Below the pieces are notes generated by a model. That model was not told the DNA's origin. It did not search any database and was given only the letters and a program-made list of their open reading frames with translations. Below are positions 26,446-35,447 of a DNA stretch of 60,497 bases, piece by piece. Source of the DNA: Flavobacterium oncorhynchi (GTDB taxonomy: Bacteria > Bacteroidota > Bacteroidia > Flavobacteriales > Flavobacteriaceae); NCBI RefSeq assembly GCF_002217355.1, contig NZ_MUHA01000003.1, positions 156,510 through 217,006 on the forward strand, read 5' to 3'. Position numbers and translations under genes: made by a program. The number at the start of each line of letters is the position of its first letter. Positions within the stretch are counted from its first letter, which is position 1.

Positions 26446-26490
26446 TCTCATTCAAAAAAAAATAAAAAACAAAAACAAATTCAAGGGATC

Positions 26491-28614
26491 TTAAATTCTA
26501 TAAGTAAAAGATAATGTCGCAATGCGGTTATCTAGATCGTATCGTTTATTAATAGCAGTTTGTCCAACTGTTGAGTTAATGTAAAAATTGTTAGTATTAA
26601 AAATATCAGTAACATTTAGTTTTATACTGCCTTTGTTTGCTAAAACCTGCTTTGAAATCCCAATGCTGAAATCAAAAAAGCCATCACGCTGATAAACGCC
26701 AAGGTTCGATTTTGATTGATACTGAGCGTTAGCTTCAGCTTTAAGACTTTCAGTTATTTTGAATGAATTCTGTACACTTAAGTTTAGCGTAACAATTGGA
26801 TCAATCGTATCAGAGTTTACAATGTTGCCCATAAATCTATTTTCGAAAATATTAAAAAGAGTGTTTATAGACCAAAACTTGTAAAGTTCGGCTGTATGAG
26901 TAATGTTTGCCCCATAATTGTAAGATTTTGATACATTTATCTGAGAAGTAACCGTTGTGTTAGTACTCGGATCATAAGTATAAACTTCCGTAAAAACATC
27001 CTTAGTGCTGTTGAAATACAACGAAGACATGAAATTGCTTTTCCAAGCATATCCAATTTCGGCGGCATGTGTAATTTCAGGAACTAGATTTGGATTTCCT
27101 TGAGAATAGTTGAACGAATCATCATAAAAACGAAACGGATTCAAGTCAAATTGGCTCGGCCTGTTTATTCTTTTACTATAAGAAGCATGAATAGAATGAT
27201 TGCTTGTAAGTTCATATTTTAAAGAAAGACTCGGAAACCATTTTAAATAATCGTCTTTGTGCTCCTCGTTTAAAGTTCTTTGCAAAATATTGATTGCCGT
27301 ATATTCAGAACGTAAACCGCCTTGAATATTTAAATCTCCAATTTGATGTTTATAATTGGCGTACGCAGCATAAATTTGTTCTTTGTACTCAAAATGATTG
27401 GTTGAGTTAAGATCAATTATCCATTGGTTATTGTCATTATATTCATAAACCGATGGATTATCATTGTTTTTTAAGCTCGCTTTAAAACCCCATTCAATAG
27501 ATTGTTTCTCTTTTAATGGATTAGTAAAATCTACTTTTCCTGTAAAAACTTTTAATTGTGACGGAATAAAACCTCTTCGATCGTTAATATTGGCTGGGTT
27601 TGAAGGATCTATATTTTGTGCACTCTGAAATTGATTTGATCTAAATTTTGAAGTTTCATATTCAAAGTCAAAAGACATATTTTTTCCTTCCGTATTAAAC
27701 TTATGAACTCCAGAGAACGCATAGGTGTAATCATTCCATTTTTCTTTACTGTCATTGTATGTTGAAGCATCAAAAAGCAGTTGATTTTGGGCATTACTCA
27801 AAGAGTTTCGACCGTTGGCCATATTTTCATAACGCCCCAATTTAGCATCAACATAAAACTCTAAATTCGTTTTAGGAGAAACTTCATAAGTAGTTCCAAT
27901 TTTAAAGTTATTTGAAGTAAGCGGTTCGTCTGTGGTTGAGGTTTGATGATTTTTAGTATCAATTTGCTGACGCGTTATGTCTGTATATTGCGTTTGATTA
28001 AATTCCTTGCGTTCCTCTTCACCTCTAAAAGTGTAACTGTAATTACCATAAACGCCAAATTTGTTCTTATTATAACTTAAGTTAACCCCAGAATTAGTTC
28101 TGTTTTTTCGTCCACGGCCATAGCTCGCAAACGCAGTTCCTTTTATCCCCGAAGTACTTGGTTTTTTTAGAATAATATTTATAATTCCGGCTTTTCCGGC
28201 TGCATCATATTTAGAAGAAGGATTCGTTATAACTTCAATTTGTTTAATATTTGAAGAAGTGGTTGATTTTAAATAATTAGCCAATTCTTTTTGAGAAAGC
28301 TGTGTTAGTTTACCATTAATCATAACGGCAACACCCTGTTGTCCTCGAATAGATAAATCGCCGTCCTGAGAAACTACTACTCCAGGAGCGCGAGATAAAA
28401 CGTCCAGTGCTGTACCGCCTTCAGATACAATGCTGTTTTCAACATTAAAAACCAGACGATCTGATTTTTGAGTATATAAAACTTTCTTTTTTGTAATTAC
28501 AATTTCATCTAAAACATTGATAGATGTTTCAACCAGACTGTCTTTTTCTTTTTCTGTCTGTGAATAGGAGTATACTGAAAACGCGAGCATAATAGAGGTT
28601 AAAATGTTCTTCAT
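26491..28614 (-). CDS. TonB-dependent receptor / outer-membrane beta-barrel family protein
   Basis: Outer-membrane receptor of 707 residues. Seen: signal peptide (1-18, ending SYSQ), an intrinsic TonB-box-like stretch INVLDEIVITKKK, a plug (about 60-150; GGTALDVLSRAPGVVVSQDG, GVAVMINGKLTQL, NPSSKYDAAGKAGIINIILKK) and a long barrel. The carboxypeptidase-like beta domain usual in Bacteroidota members of this group is missing, so it is about 80 residues shorter. A minus-strand TATATTTG at 28794-28787 suggests a 170-base leader. Substrate unknown. Its neighbours give little help apart from an iron-type receptor operon facing it. Confidence 0.85.
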   Translation of the reverse strand: MKNILTSIMLAFSVYSYSQTEKEKDSLVETSINVLDEIVITKKKVLYTQKSDRLVFNVENSIVSEGGTALDVLSRAPGVVVSQDGDLSIRGQQGVAVMINGKLTQLSQKELANYLKSTTSSNIKQIEVITNPSSKYDAAGKAGIINIILKKPSTSGIKGTAFASYGRGRKNRTNSGVNLSYNKNKFGVYGNYSYTFRGEEERKEFNQTQYTDITRQQIDTKNHQTSTTDEPLTSNNFKIGTTYEVSPKTNLEFYVDAKLGRYENMANGRNSLSNAQNQLLFDASTYNDSKEKWNDYTYAFSGVHKFNTEGKNMSFDFEYETSKFRSNQFQSAQNIDPSNPANINDRRGFIPSQLKVFTGKVDFTNPLKEKQSIEWGFKASLKNNDNPSVYEYNDNNQWIIDLNSTNHFEYKEQIYAAYANYKHQIGDLNIQGGLRSEYTAINILQRTLNEEHKDDYLKWFPSLSLKYELTSNHSIHASYSKRINRPSQFDLNPFRFYDDSFNYSQGNPNLVPEITHAAEIGYAWKSNFMSSLYFNSTKDVFTEVYTYDPSTNTTVTSQINVSKSYNYGANITHTAELYKFWSINTLFNIFENRFMGNIVNSDTIDPIVTLNLSVQNSFKITESLKAEANAQYQSKSNLGVYQRDGFFDFSIGISKQVLANKGSIKLNVTDIFNTNNFYINSTVGQTAINKRYDLDNRIATLSFTYRI

Positions 28615-29040
28615 GTCGTTTTGTGCTTTTATAAATGAGTTGTTTTTTTAATGTAAAACGATTTGTTCGATTTTATCTGAAAGTAGCTTCGTGAAGCGTT
28701 CAACATAATTATAAAAGGAATAAAAAAGAGACATTATGAAGTGAAATAAATGTGGCATTTGTGCAGTATTATTGAGATTGATCCTGCAAATATAACACTA
28801 TTTATATCAAGTCTAAATAAAAATAATTCAAATTTGATGCTTTTAATTGTAAACCATTGATAACGAGAGAAGATGAATTAGGTTTCAATGTTGTTTTTGC
28901 ACTTCAGAACACGTAAATAATGGAATTAGAGCAGCTTTATTGTTTTTTTGTAGATTTAATAAAACAAAAAACCAGTTTATTCTGTAAAAGAATAAACTGG
29001 TTTTGTTGGATAAGCTGAAACTGAAATCCGAGATTGAAAA
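28615..29040. other. Intergenic region between the TonB receptor and gldA
   Basis: 426 bases, AT-rich. It holds the probable 5' leader and -7 element (28787-28794, minus strand) of the receptor gene and the gldA terminator (28968-29004). I see no gene, riboswitch or repeat in the remainder. Confidence 0.5.
28968..29004 (-). terminator. Terminator after gldA
   Basis: Perfect 15-base arms, AAAACCAGTTTATTC (28968-28982) and GAATAAACTGGTTTT (28990-29004), around a 7-base loop with U-rich ends on both strands. Confidence 0.8.
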
Positions 29041-29937
29041 CTACTTGGTAATTTCTCTAAATACAGCTTCTAAATTTTTATTTTTTTGATTCAATTGCAG
29101 TGTTTTTAAGCCGTTTTCATTGGCAAAATCAAAAATGGCAGGACGCATATCTTTTTCAGTAACAAAAGTAAGTTCCCACGTCATGTCATGCGTATTTTTA
29201 TAAGAAGCAATATTTTCAAGTCTTGCTAAAAGCTGCTCTTCAACCTGATAATCAAACTCAACCTCAATAACTTGCTCTTTATTTGCAGTAACCAAATGAT
29301 CTAATTTGTTGTCAGCAACAATATTTCCTTTGTCAATAATTATGACACGATCGCAAATAGCTTCAACCTCCTGCATGATATGAGTTGATAAAAAAACAGT
29401 TTTATCTTTACCAACATTTTTGATTACATTTCGTATTTCCATTAACTGGTTAGGATCTAGACCAGTAGTTGGTTCATCTAAAATTAAAACATCAGGATTA
29501 TGCAGTAAAGCATTGGCAAGTCCCACACGCTGGCGGTATCCTTTTGATAATTGTCCTATTTTTTTATGGCTTTCGGTTGACAGTCCTGTCAGTTGAATTA
29601 CTTCTTCGATTCTTGATTTTGGAACCTGATAAACATCGGCATTAAAAGCCAAATACTCACGAACATACAAATCTAAATACAACGGATTGTGTTCTGGTAA
29701 ATATCCTATGGAACGCTGAACCGCTTTTGCATTCGTCATGACATCGTGACTGTTTACAAGGGCTGAGCCGTCGTCGGCAAGTAAATACGTAGTCAAAATT
29801 TTCATTAAAGTAGATTTTCCTGCACCATTTGGGCCAAGAAAACCAACGATTTCTCCTTTTTGAATAGAGAATGAAATTTCGTTCAGTGCTTTTTGAGTTC
29901 CGTAACTTTTTGATATGTTGTTAACTTCGATCGACAT
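29041..29937 (-). CDS. gldA: Gliding motility ABC transporter ATP-binding subunit
   Basis: ATPase of 298 residues matching GldA, which in Flavobacterium johnsoniae forms an ABC transporter with GldF and GldG and is linked to gliding. Seen: Walker A GPNGAGKST (about 35-43), Q-loop GYLPEHNPLY, signature LSKGYRQRVGLANAL, Walker B VLILDEPTTGLDP and the H-loop STHIMQEVE. gldF and gldG are not adjacent, as is also the case in F. johnsoniae. A -7-like TACTTTTG lies at 29962-29955 on the minus strand. Confidence 0.86.
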   Translation of the reverse strand: MSIEVNNISKSYGTQKALNEISFSIQKGEIVGFLGPNGAGKSTLMKILTTYLLADDGSALVNSHDVMTNAKAVQRSIGYLPEHNPLYLDLYVREYLAFNADVYQVPKSRIEEVIQLTGLSTESHKKIGQLSKGYRQRVGLANALLHNPDVLILDEPTTGLDPNQLMEIRNVIKNVGKDKTVFLSTHIMQEVEAICDRVIIIDKGNIVADNKLDHLVTANKEQVIEVEFDYQVEEQLLARLENIASYKNTHDMTWELTFVTEKDMRPAIFDFANENGLKTLQLNQKNKNLEAVFREITK

Positions 29938-30083
29938 AGACTTTTTATTTGCTACAAAAGTAAACAGAAATAATCTTGATTGCTAAAATTTGTCTTTTAA
30001 AGAAACCATAAAATAAATAAAACCCAATAGATTCACGGCATTGTTGTTGTTAAAGCAATGCTAAATTAAAATAAACCCAAATC

Positions 30084-30677
30084 ATGAAAAAATTTTTAGT
30101 GATAGCCGCTTTGGCTGTCTGCACTTTTGCAACTGCACAAAAAAAAGGATCCATTTTAGTAATGGGAAGTATTGAGTACAATTCTCAAAACGTTTCAAAT
30201 TCTGGATCAGAAGACAAAACTAATTCTTTTACTTTTTCGCCTAAAGTAGGATATCAATTTCACCAAAACTGGACAGCGGGTATCGAAGCTGGCGTTGGTA
30301 CTGCTAAAAGAGAGTTTAGTAATAATACAGAGAGCAAATTAAATAATTTCTCTTTAGGAGGTTTTTTACGTTACTCAAAACCATTAAACCAAACTTTCTC
30401 TGCTTATGCTGATTTAGGAGTTGGATACCAAAGCAGAAAAACAACAAACACTGTTGGACCATTATCAACAATAAATGAAGGTGACGGTTTTTATGTTGGA
30501 GTTACGCCGGCAATTTTCATTAATGTTAATAAAGGATTTGGATTAAACTTCAATATTGGAGGTTTAGGGTACAATACTTTAAATTATGACGGAAATAATG
30601 GAAATGGAGACAATGTTAAAAACTTCAATTTCACTTTCGGAAAAGCATTTTCTGTTGGAATTTCAAAGAATTTCTAA
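30084..30677 (+). CDS. Outer-membrane beta-barrel protein
   Basis: Small porin-like barrel of 197 residues. Seen: signal peptide (1-19, MKKFLVIAALAVCTFATAQ), then alternating hydrophobic strands with Gly and aromatic residues (FSPKVGYQFHQNWTAGIEAG, FSLGGFLRYSKPL, FSAYADLGVGYQ) and a terminal phenylalanine, as in PF13505-type barrels. Function unknown. Single gene followed by a strong terminator. Confidence 0.8.
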   Translation: MKKFLVIAALAVCTFATAQKKGSILVMGSIEYNSQNVSNSGSEDKTNSFTFSPKVGYQFHQNWTAGIEAGVGTAKREFSNNTESKLNNFSLGGFLRYSKPLNQTFSAYADLGVGYQSRKTTNTVGPLSTINEGDGFYVGVTPAIFINVNKGFGLNFNIGGLGYNTLNYDGNNGNGDNVKNFNFTFGKAFSVGISKNF

Positions 30678-30702
30678 TCTGAAATATATATTCAATTTCG
30701 AG

Positions 30703-30732
30703 AAAAGCATCCGCAGCGGCGGATGCTTTTTT
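30703..30732 (+). terminator. Terminator after the barrel protein gene
   Basis: AAAAGCATCCGC is mirrored by GCGGATGCTTTT, then T residues. Confidence 0.85.
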
Positions 30733-30835
30733 GTTTAAATATAAATGCCGGCAATAGTGAAACCGAAACGAATCATAACTAAATTCGGCCTCACTTGCTG
30801 GCATAAAAAACAAAAATATATTCTAGGTAAAACTA

Positions 30836-33157
30836 TTACACAACAGGATTTTCAACAGCAGCTCTCATTTCCTGAGCAGCAGCAACCATTTCGATCAAAG
30901 CTTTTTTAGTTTCATCCCAATGACGAGTTTTTAAACCGCAATCTGGATTTACCCAAAGCTGATCTACTGGAATTACAGCTGAAGCTTTTTCTAACAAACG
31001 AACCATTTCTGTGCTTGAAGGAACGCGAGGCGAATGAATATCGTAAACTCCAGGTCCAATTTCGTTTGGATATTTAAAGTTGGCAAAAGCATCTAAAAGT
31101 TCCATTTGCGAACGAGAACATTCAATTGTAATAACATCGGCATCCATATCAGCAATGTTCTGAATAATGTCGTTGAATTCGCTGTAACACATATGTGTGT
31201 GAATTTGCGTATCATCGTTTACACCGCTTGCCGAAATTCTAAATGCTTTTACAGCCCAATCTAAATAGTTAGCCCATTCTTCTTTTCTTAAAGGCAAGCC
31301 TTCTCGAATTGCAGGTTCATCGATTTGGATAATTTTGATTCCTGCTTTCTCTAAATCCACAACTTCATCACGAATTGCTAATGCGATTTGTGTACATGTT
31401 TCAGAACGAGGCTGATCGTTACGAACAAAAGACCATTGTAAAATTGTTACAGGACCTGTAAGCATTCCTTTTACCCATTTTGAAGTTAAGGACTGCGCAT
31501 ATTTCGACCATTTTACCGTCATAGGAGTTGGTCTTGAAACGTCACCATAAATAACTGGCGGTTTTACGCAGCGGCTTCCGTAACTTTGAACCCAGCCATT
31601 TTTGGTAAACGTAAATCCAGCTAATTGTTCTCCAAAATATTCCACCATATCGTTGCGCTCGAATTCTCCGTGAACCAGAACATCAATTCCAGTTTCTTCC
31701 TGAAAACGAATTGTAGCTTCAGTTTCCTTTTCGATTAAATCGTTGTATTGTTCAGTCGTTAATTCTCCTTTTTTGAATTTTGCTCTCCAGCTTCTTACTT
31801 CAGCTGTCTGAGGGAAAGATCCAATTGTGGTTGTTGGAAATAATGGCAGATTTAAAGCTTCAATCTGACTTTTTCTTCTTGCAGCAAAAATACTTTTACG
31901 TTTATCATCTGAAGCTGTAATTCCGGCAACACGGTTTTTAACTTCAGTATTGTGAATTAATTTTGAAGTTTTACGATTTTCGTTTGCAATTACATTTTGC
32001 CCAAAATCAATTGAATTTTTAGTATCAACTTCGTTTGAAGCAAATTGTTTTAAAAGTACAATTTCGTTGATTTTTTGTTTTGCAAAAGCCAGCCATTGTT
32101 TAATTTCTGGCGTAAGAGTTTGATCGTTTGTTTCTAGATCTAAATCGCACGGACTGTGAATTAAAGAACAAGACGGCGCTACTAAAATTCTATTTTCGCC
32201 TAAGGCATCAGTTGCTTTTTTGATTAATTCTAATGATTTTTTGAAGTCGTTTTTCCAAATATTTCTTCCGTCAACAACTCCTAAGGAAAGATTTACGTTT
32301 GGATTTAATTTTCCAGATTCTAAAATATCCCCTAATTGCAGCGGACAGCGAACTAAATCTAAATGGAAAGTATCAACTGGTAAAGCCAAAGCCGTTTCTA
32401 AATTTTCGCCAAAACAGTCAAAATAATTCGCTAAAATGATTTTAAGTTTTGGAAAACGAGTATTGATTTCGTTATACACTTTTGTGAAAGTGTTTCTTTC
32501 TTTATCAGTTAAATTTAAAGCTAAGAAAGGTTCGTCAAGCTGAATATATGCCGCATTCTCTGCTTGAAGCTTTTCGAAAATTTCAAAATAAACAGGAAGT
32601 AATTTATCAATAAGATCAATTCGGTGAAAACCTTCTTCTTTTTCTTTTCCTAAAAGTAAATACGAAATAGGTCCAATTAAAACTGGTTTTGTAGCAACTC
32701 CTAAAGCATTTGCTTCTTTAAATTCGTTGATTACTTTTTCTGAAAACAATTCGAATTTTTGGTTCTTTGTAAACTCAGGAACAATATAATGATAGTTTGT
32801 GTCAAACCATTTTGTCATTTCCATTGCAACAACATCCTGACCGTCTTTTTGTGCGCCTCTTGCCATTGCAAAATACAAATCTAAAGAAGAATTTGTTTTG
32901 GCCAATTCATGGTAACGTTCTGGAATTGCTCCAACTGTCAAGGTTAAATCTAAAACCTGATCGTAAAAAGAAAAATCATTAGACGGAATTAAATCAACTC
33001 CGGATTCAGCTTGTAAATGCCAGTTTTGAATTCGAATTTCTTTTCCCGCATCAATAAGTTCGTCTGCCGAAATTTTTCCTGCCCAATACAGTTCGCTGGC
33101 TTTTTTGAGCTCTCTGTTGCTCCCAATTCTTGGATAACCTAAATTATTTGTTTTCAT
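30836..33157 (-). CDS. metE: Cobalamin-independent methionine synthase
   Basis: Transfers the methyl group of methyltetrahydropteroyltri-glutamate to homocysteine without B12. 773 residues, two barrels as in the family. Seen: NLGYPRIGSNRELKKASELYW at the N-terminus (family opening), FPTTTIGSFPQT (about 437-448) starting the catalytic half, and zinc-site regions THMCYSEF (about 650-657) and NPDCGLKTR (about 736-744). The strain therefore has both MetE and MetH. metE has no SAM or cobalamin riboswitch (the leader is too short) and shares its control region with a divergent Lrp-type regulator. Confidence 0.96.
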   Translation of the reverse strand: MKTNNLGYPRIGSNRELKKASELYWAGKISADELIDAGKEIRIQNWHLQAESGVDLIPSNDFSFYDQVLDLTLTVGAIPERYHELAKTNSSLDLYFAMARGAQKDGQDVVAMEMTKWFDTNYHYIVPEFTKNQKFELFSEKVINEFKEANALGVATKPVLIGPISYLLLGKEKEEGFHRIDLIDKLLPVYFEIFEKLQAENAAYIQLDEPFLALNLTDKERNTFTKVYNEINTRFPKLKIILANYFDCFGENLETALALPVDTFHLDLVRCPLQLGDILESGKLNPNVNLSLGVVDGRNIWKNDFKKSLELIKKATDALGENRILVAPSCSLIHSPCDLDLETNDQTLTPEIKQWLAFAKQKINEIVLLKQFASNEVDTKNSIDFGQNVIANENRKTSKLIHNTEVKNRVAGITASDDKRKSIFAARRKSQIEALNLPLFPTTTIGSFPQTAEVRSWRAKFKKGELTTEQYNDLIEKETEATIRFQEETGIDVLVHGEFERNDMVEYFGEQLAGFTFTKNGWVQSYGSRCVKPPVIYGDVSRPTPMTVKWSKYAQSLTSKWVKGMLTGPVTILQWSFVRNDQPRSETCTQIALAIRDEVVDLEKAGIKIIQIDEPAIREGLPLRKEEWANYLDWAVKAFRISASGVNDDTQIHTHMCYSEFNDIIQNIADMDADVITIECSRSQMELLDAFANFKYPNEIGPGVYDIHSPRVPSSTEMVRLLEKASAVIPVDQLWVNPDCGLKTRHWDETKKALIEMVAAAQEMRAAVENPVV

Positions 33158-33165
33158 TTTGATTT

Positions 33166-33180
33166 CAGTATTTTTTACTG
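33166..33180. promoter_or_regulatory. Inverted repeat over the predicted metE start: candidate operator
   Basis: CAGTA (33166-33170) and TACTG (33176-33180) flank five T. It sits between the metE start codon and the minus-strand -7 candidate TAAATTTG (33190-33183). The divergent Lrp/AsnC regulator is the obvious candidate ligand. Confidence 0.4.
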
Positions 33181-33190
33181 AGCAAATTTA

Positions 33191-33218
33191 TTGTATTAGA
33201 TTTTATAACTTATATTTG
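33191..33218 (+). promoter_or_regulatory. Promoter of the Lrp/AsnC regulator gene
   Basis: TTG (33191-33193), a 17-base spacer and TATATTTG (33211-33218). It lies head to head with the metE -7 candidate ending at 33190, so the two genes share a compact control region. Confidence 0.55.
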
Positions 33219-33314
33219 ATGATTATTTCAGTAAAATGTGTTTTAAAATTACATTTTTAAAGATTTTATTACTGTGAATATCTTTTAAACGAACTTTCAG
33301 CCGTAAAAAAAACT

Positions 33315-33776
33315 ATGGAAAATCTAGACAAAACCGATTTGCTTATCTTAAAGCACCTTCAGGAGAACTCAAATATCAACACAAAAGACCTTGCCAGTAA
33401 ATTATTTCTGACTGTTACGCCAGTTTATGAGCGTATAAAAAGACTGGAAAGAGACGGATTTATAACAAAATATGTAGCATTGCTTGATAGAAAAAAAATG
33501 AATCGCGGCATGACTGTTTTTTGTAATGTTCGACTAAAAGAACACGCAAAAAACGTGGGAAGCAATTTTGTAAAAGATATTGTTGCTCTTCCTGAAATTA
33601 TAGAATGCTATAACATTGCCGGCGATTATGATTTTATGCTTAAAATTCTAGTTCAGGATATGGCTAGTTATCAGGATTTTGTAATGAATAAATTATCAAC
33701 CATTGAAAACATCGGGAACACAAATAGTATATTCGTTATGGGAGAAATCAAACACAGTACTGCATTAGAGTTTTAG
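33315..33776 (+). CDS. Lrp/AsnC family transcriptional regulator
   Basis: Amino-acid-responsive regulator of 153 residues, full family length. Seen: N-terminal helix-turn-helix (about 8-50; TDLLILKHLQENSNINTKDL, then KLFLTVTPVYERIKRLERDGFI) and a C-terminal RAM ligand-binding domain (about 70-145) with YNIAGDYDFMLKILV. It is divergent from metE with overlapping promoters, so metE is the most likely target and methionine a possible ligand (inference). Confidence 0.9.
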   Translation: MENLDKTDLLILKHLQENSNINTKDLASKLFLTVTPVYERIKRLERDGFITKYVALLDRKKMNRGMTVFCNVRLKEHAKNVGSNFVKDIVALPEIIECYNIAGDYDFMLKILVQDMASYQDFVMNKLSTIENIGNTNSIFVMGEIKHSTALEF

Positions 33777-33785
33777 AGTTTTTCT

Positions 33786-33857
33786 GCCACGAATTTCACG
33801 AATTAACACAAATCATTGAGCTTAAATTAATTCGTGGAAATTCGCGAAATTCGTGGC
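33786..33857. repeat. Long inverted repeat, GCCACGAATTTC type
   Basis: GCCACGAATTTC at the left edge and GAAATTCGTGGC at the right, with further internal pairing (ACGAATTAA facing TTAATTCGTGG). A related copy is at 48518-48575. Confidence 0.85.
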
Positions 33858-34003
33858 AAACAAAGGATTTAATCTTTTAAATCAAAATAATTGGCAGCCT
33901 ATTTTTATTCAATATTATCCTAAAATAAAATGTATTTTTGAAATCTTAAATCATCAATTTAGATCAAAAATCAAAAATCGTTAATCTACAATCTAAAATC
34001 AAA

Positions 34004-35350
34004 ATGAACTGGGAACAACTTTTATCATTAAAACGTCAAGGCGATACAAGCAAAAGATTACGTGTAGAACAAGATGACACGCGATTGGGTTTTGAGGTCG
34101 ATTATGACCGAATTATCTTTTCGGCTGCTTTTAGAAGTTTACAAGATAAAACACAAGTAATTCCGCTTTCTAAAACAGATTTCGTACATACAAGACTTAC
34201 GCATAGTTTAGAAGTTTCTGTTGTTGGGCGTTCTTTAGGACGTTTGGTTGGTAAAAAAATCATCGAAAAATATCCTTATTTAAAAGAAATTCACGGTTAT
34301 CATATGAATGATTTTGGGGCAATTGTTGCCGCAGCGTCATTGGCTCATGATATTGGAAATCCGCCTTTTGGACATTCGGGAGAAAAAGCAATTGGAGAGT
34401 ATTTCTCGAGCGGAAAGGGATTAAAGTACAAAGATAAACTTACAGCAAAACAGTGGCAGGATTTAATTGATTTTGAAGGAAATGCTAACGGATTTTCAGT
34501 ATTAACGGCAAGTCGTCCAGGAATTGAAGGCGGACTTAGAATTTCGTATGCTACTTTGGGCGCTTTTATGAAATATCCTAAAGAAAGTCTTCCGAAAAAG
34601 CCAACTAGTAATATTGCCGATAAAAAATACGGTTTCTTCCAAACAGATAAGTCATTCTTTGAAGAAGTTGCCCATGACATGGGAATGATCGCAAATAAAG
34701 AAGAGGGTGATATTGGTTTTGAAAGACATCCTTTGGCGTATTTAGTTGAAGCTGCAGATGATATTTGTTACACTATTATTGATTTTGAAGACGGAATAAA
34801 TCTTGGCTTAGTTTCAGAAGATTATGCTTTAGAATATCTTATAAAATTGGTAAAAGATAATATTGGTGTTTCTAAATATAAATTGCTGGAAACAAAAGAA
34901 GACAGAATTAGTTATTTAAGAGCTTTAGCAATTGGAGCTTTGATTAATGATGCTGTAGATGTATTTGTTGAAAACGAAGAAGCTATTCTAGCAGGAAATT
35001 TTCCTTTTGCGTTAACAGACAAAAGTAAATACAAAGCGCAGATGAATGATATTATCAAGTTAAGTGTTGATAAAATTTACCAGAGCCGCGAAGTAATCGA
35101 GAAAGAAATCGTGGGTTATCAAATTATTCAAACTTTGCTGGATAAATTTATAACGGCTTTCAATAATAAATTTGAAGGTACAGCATCAAACTACGATAAA
35201 TTGATCTTGAAAATGCTGCCAGAAAAACATCATTTAGATAAAGGTAATTTGTATGAGCGTTTACTGCATATCTGTCATTACGTTTCATTACTAACAGATG
35301 GAAATGCGTTAGAATTATATGAAACTATTCAAGGACGTAAGAAGAATTAA
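34004..35350 (+). CDS. dgt: Deoxyguanosinetriphosphate triphosphohydrolase (dGTPase)
   Basis: HD-domain enzyme that splits dGTP (or other dNTPs) into the nucleoside and triphosphate, 448 residues. Seen: the first metal ligand in THSLEVSVVGR (after FVHTRL), the HD pair in ASLAHDIGNPPFGHSGE (about residues 111-127) and YLVEAADDICYTIIDFEDG further on, all in the order of the family. Single gene in a short unit ending at a bidirectional terminator. Confidence 0.92.
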   Translation: MNWEQLLSLKRQGDTSKRLRVEQDDTRLGFEVDYDRIIFSAAFRSLQDKTQVIPLSKTDFVHTRLTHSLEVSVVGRSLGRLVGKKIIEKYPYLKEIHGYHMNDFGAIVAAASLAHDIGNPPFGHSGEKAIGEYFSSGKGLKYKDKLTAKQWQDLIDFEGNANGFSVLTASRPGIEGGLRISYATLGAFMKYPKESLPKKPTSNIADKKYGFFQTDKSFFEEVAHDMGMIANKEEGDIGFERHPLAYLVEAADDICYTIIDFEDGINLGLVSEDYALEYLIKLVKDNIGVSKYKLLETKEDRISYLRALAIGALINDAVDVFVENEEAILAGNFPFALTDKSKYKAQMNDIIKLSVDKIYQSREVIEKEIVGYQIIQTLLDKFITAFNNKFEGTASNYDKLILKMLPEKHHLDKGNLYERLLHICHYVSLLTDGNALELYETIQGRKKN

Positions 35351-35383
35351 ATAGAAGCATTTTATGTTATTGTTCAAAATAAA

Positions 35384-35414
35384 GCACCCCATAAAGATCA
35401 TTTATGGGGTGTTT
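35384..35414. terminator. Bidirectional terminator between dgt and the DUF3078 gene
   Basis: GCACCCCATAAA and TTTATGGGGTGT flank a 5-base loop, serving both convergent genes. Confidence 0.85.
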
Positions 35415-35447
35415 CATTTTCTCATGATTGAGAATTAAGTTTTTTTA

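Larger units (their letters stand above)
26153..26490. other. Intergenic region with inverted repeat and minus-strand terminator
   Basis: A gap of 338 bases without a gene between the PepSY gene and the convergent TonB receptor gene. A weak T-rich hairpin lies near 26204-26238 (TTTGCAAGA facing TCTGCAAGAG words). The long inverted repeat at 26271-26346 and the terminator at 26411-26445 are listed separately. Confidence 0.5.

Noticed and set aside
26491..28614. Second siderophore receptor belonging to the XusABC-like operon
   Set aside because: It is on the opposite strand, has a different domain layout (no N-terminal beta domain) and is separated by a terminator and a repeat, so its substrate is left open.
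33158..33314. Possible SAM or cobalamin riboswitch upstream of metE
   Set aside because: The gap is 157 bases shared by two divergent promoters, and none of the S-box or B12-box core motifs is present.
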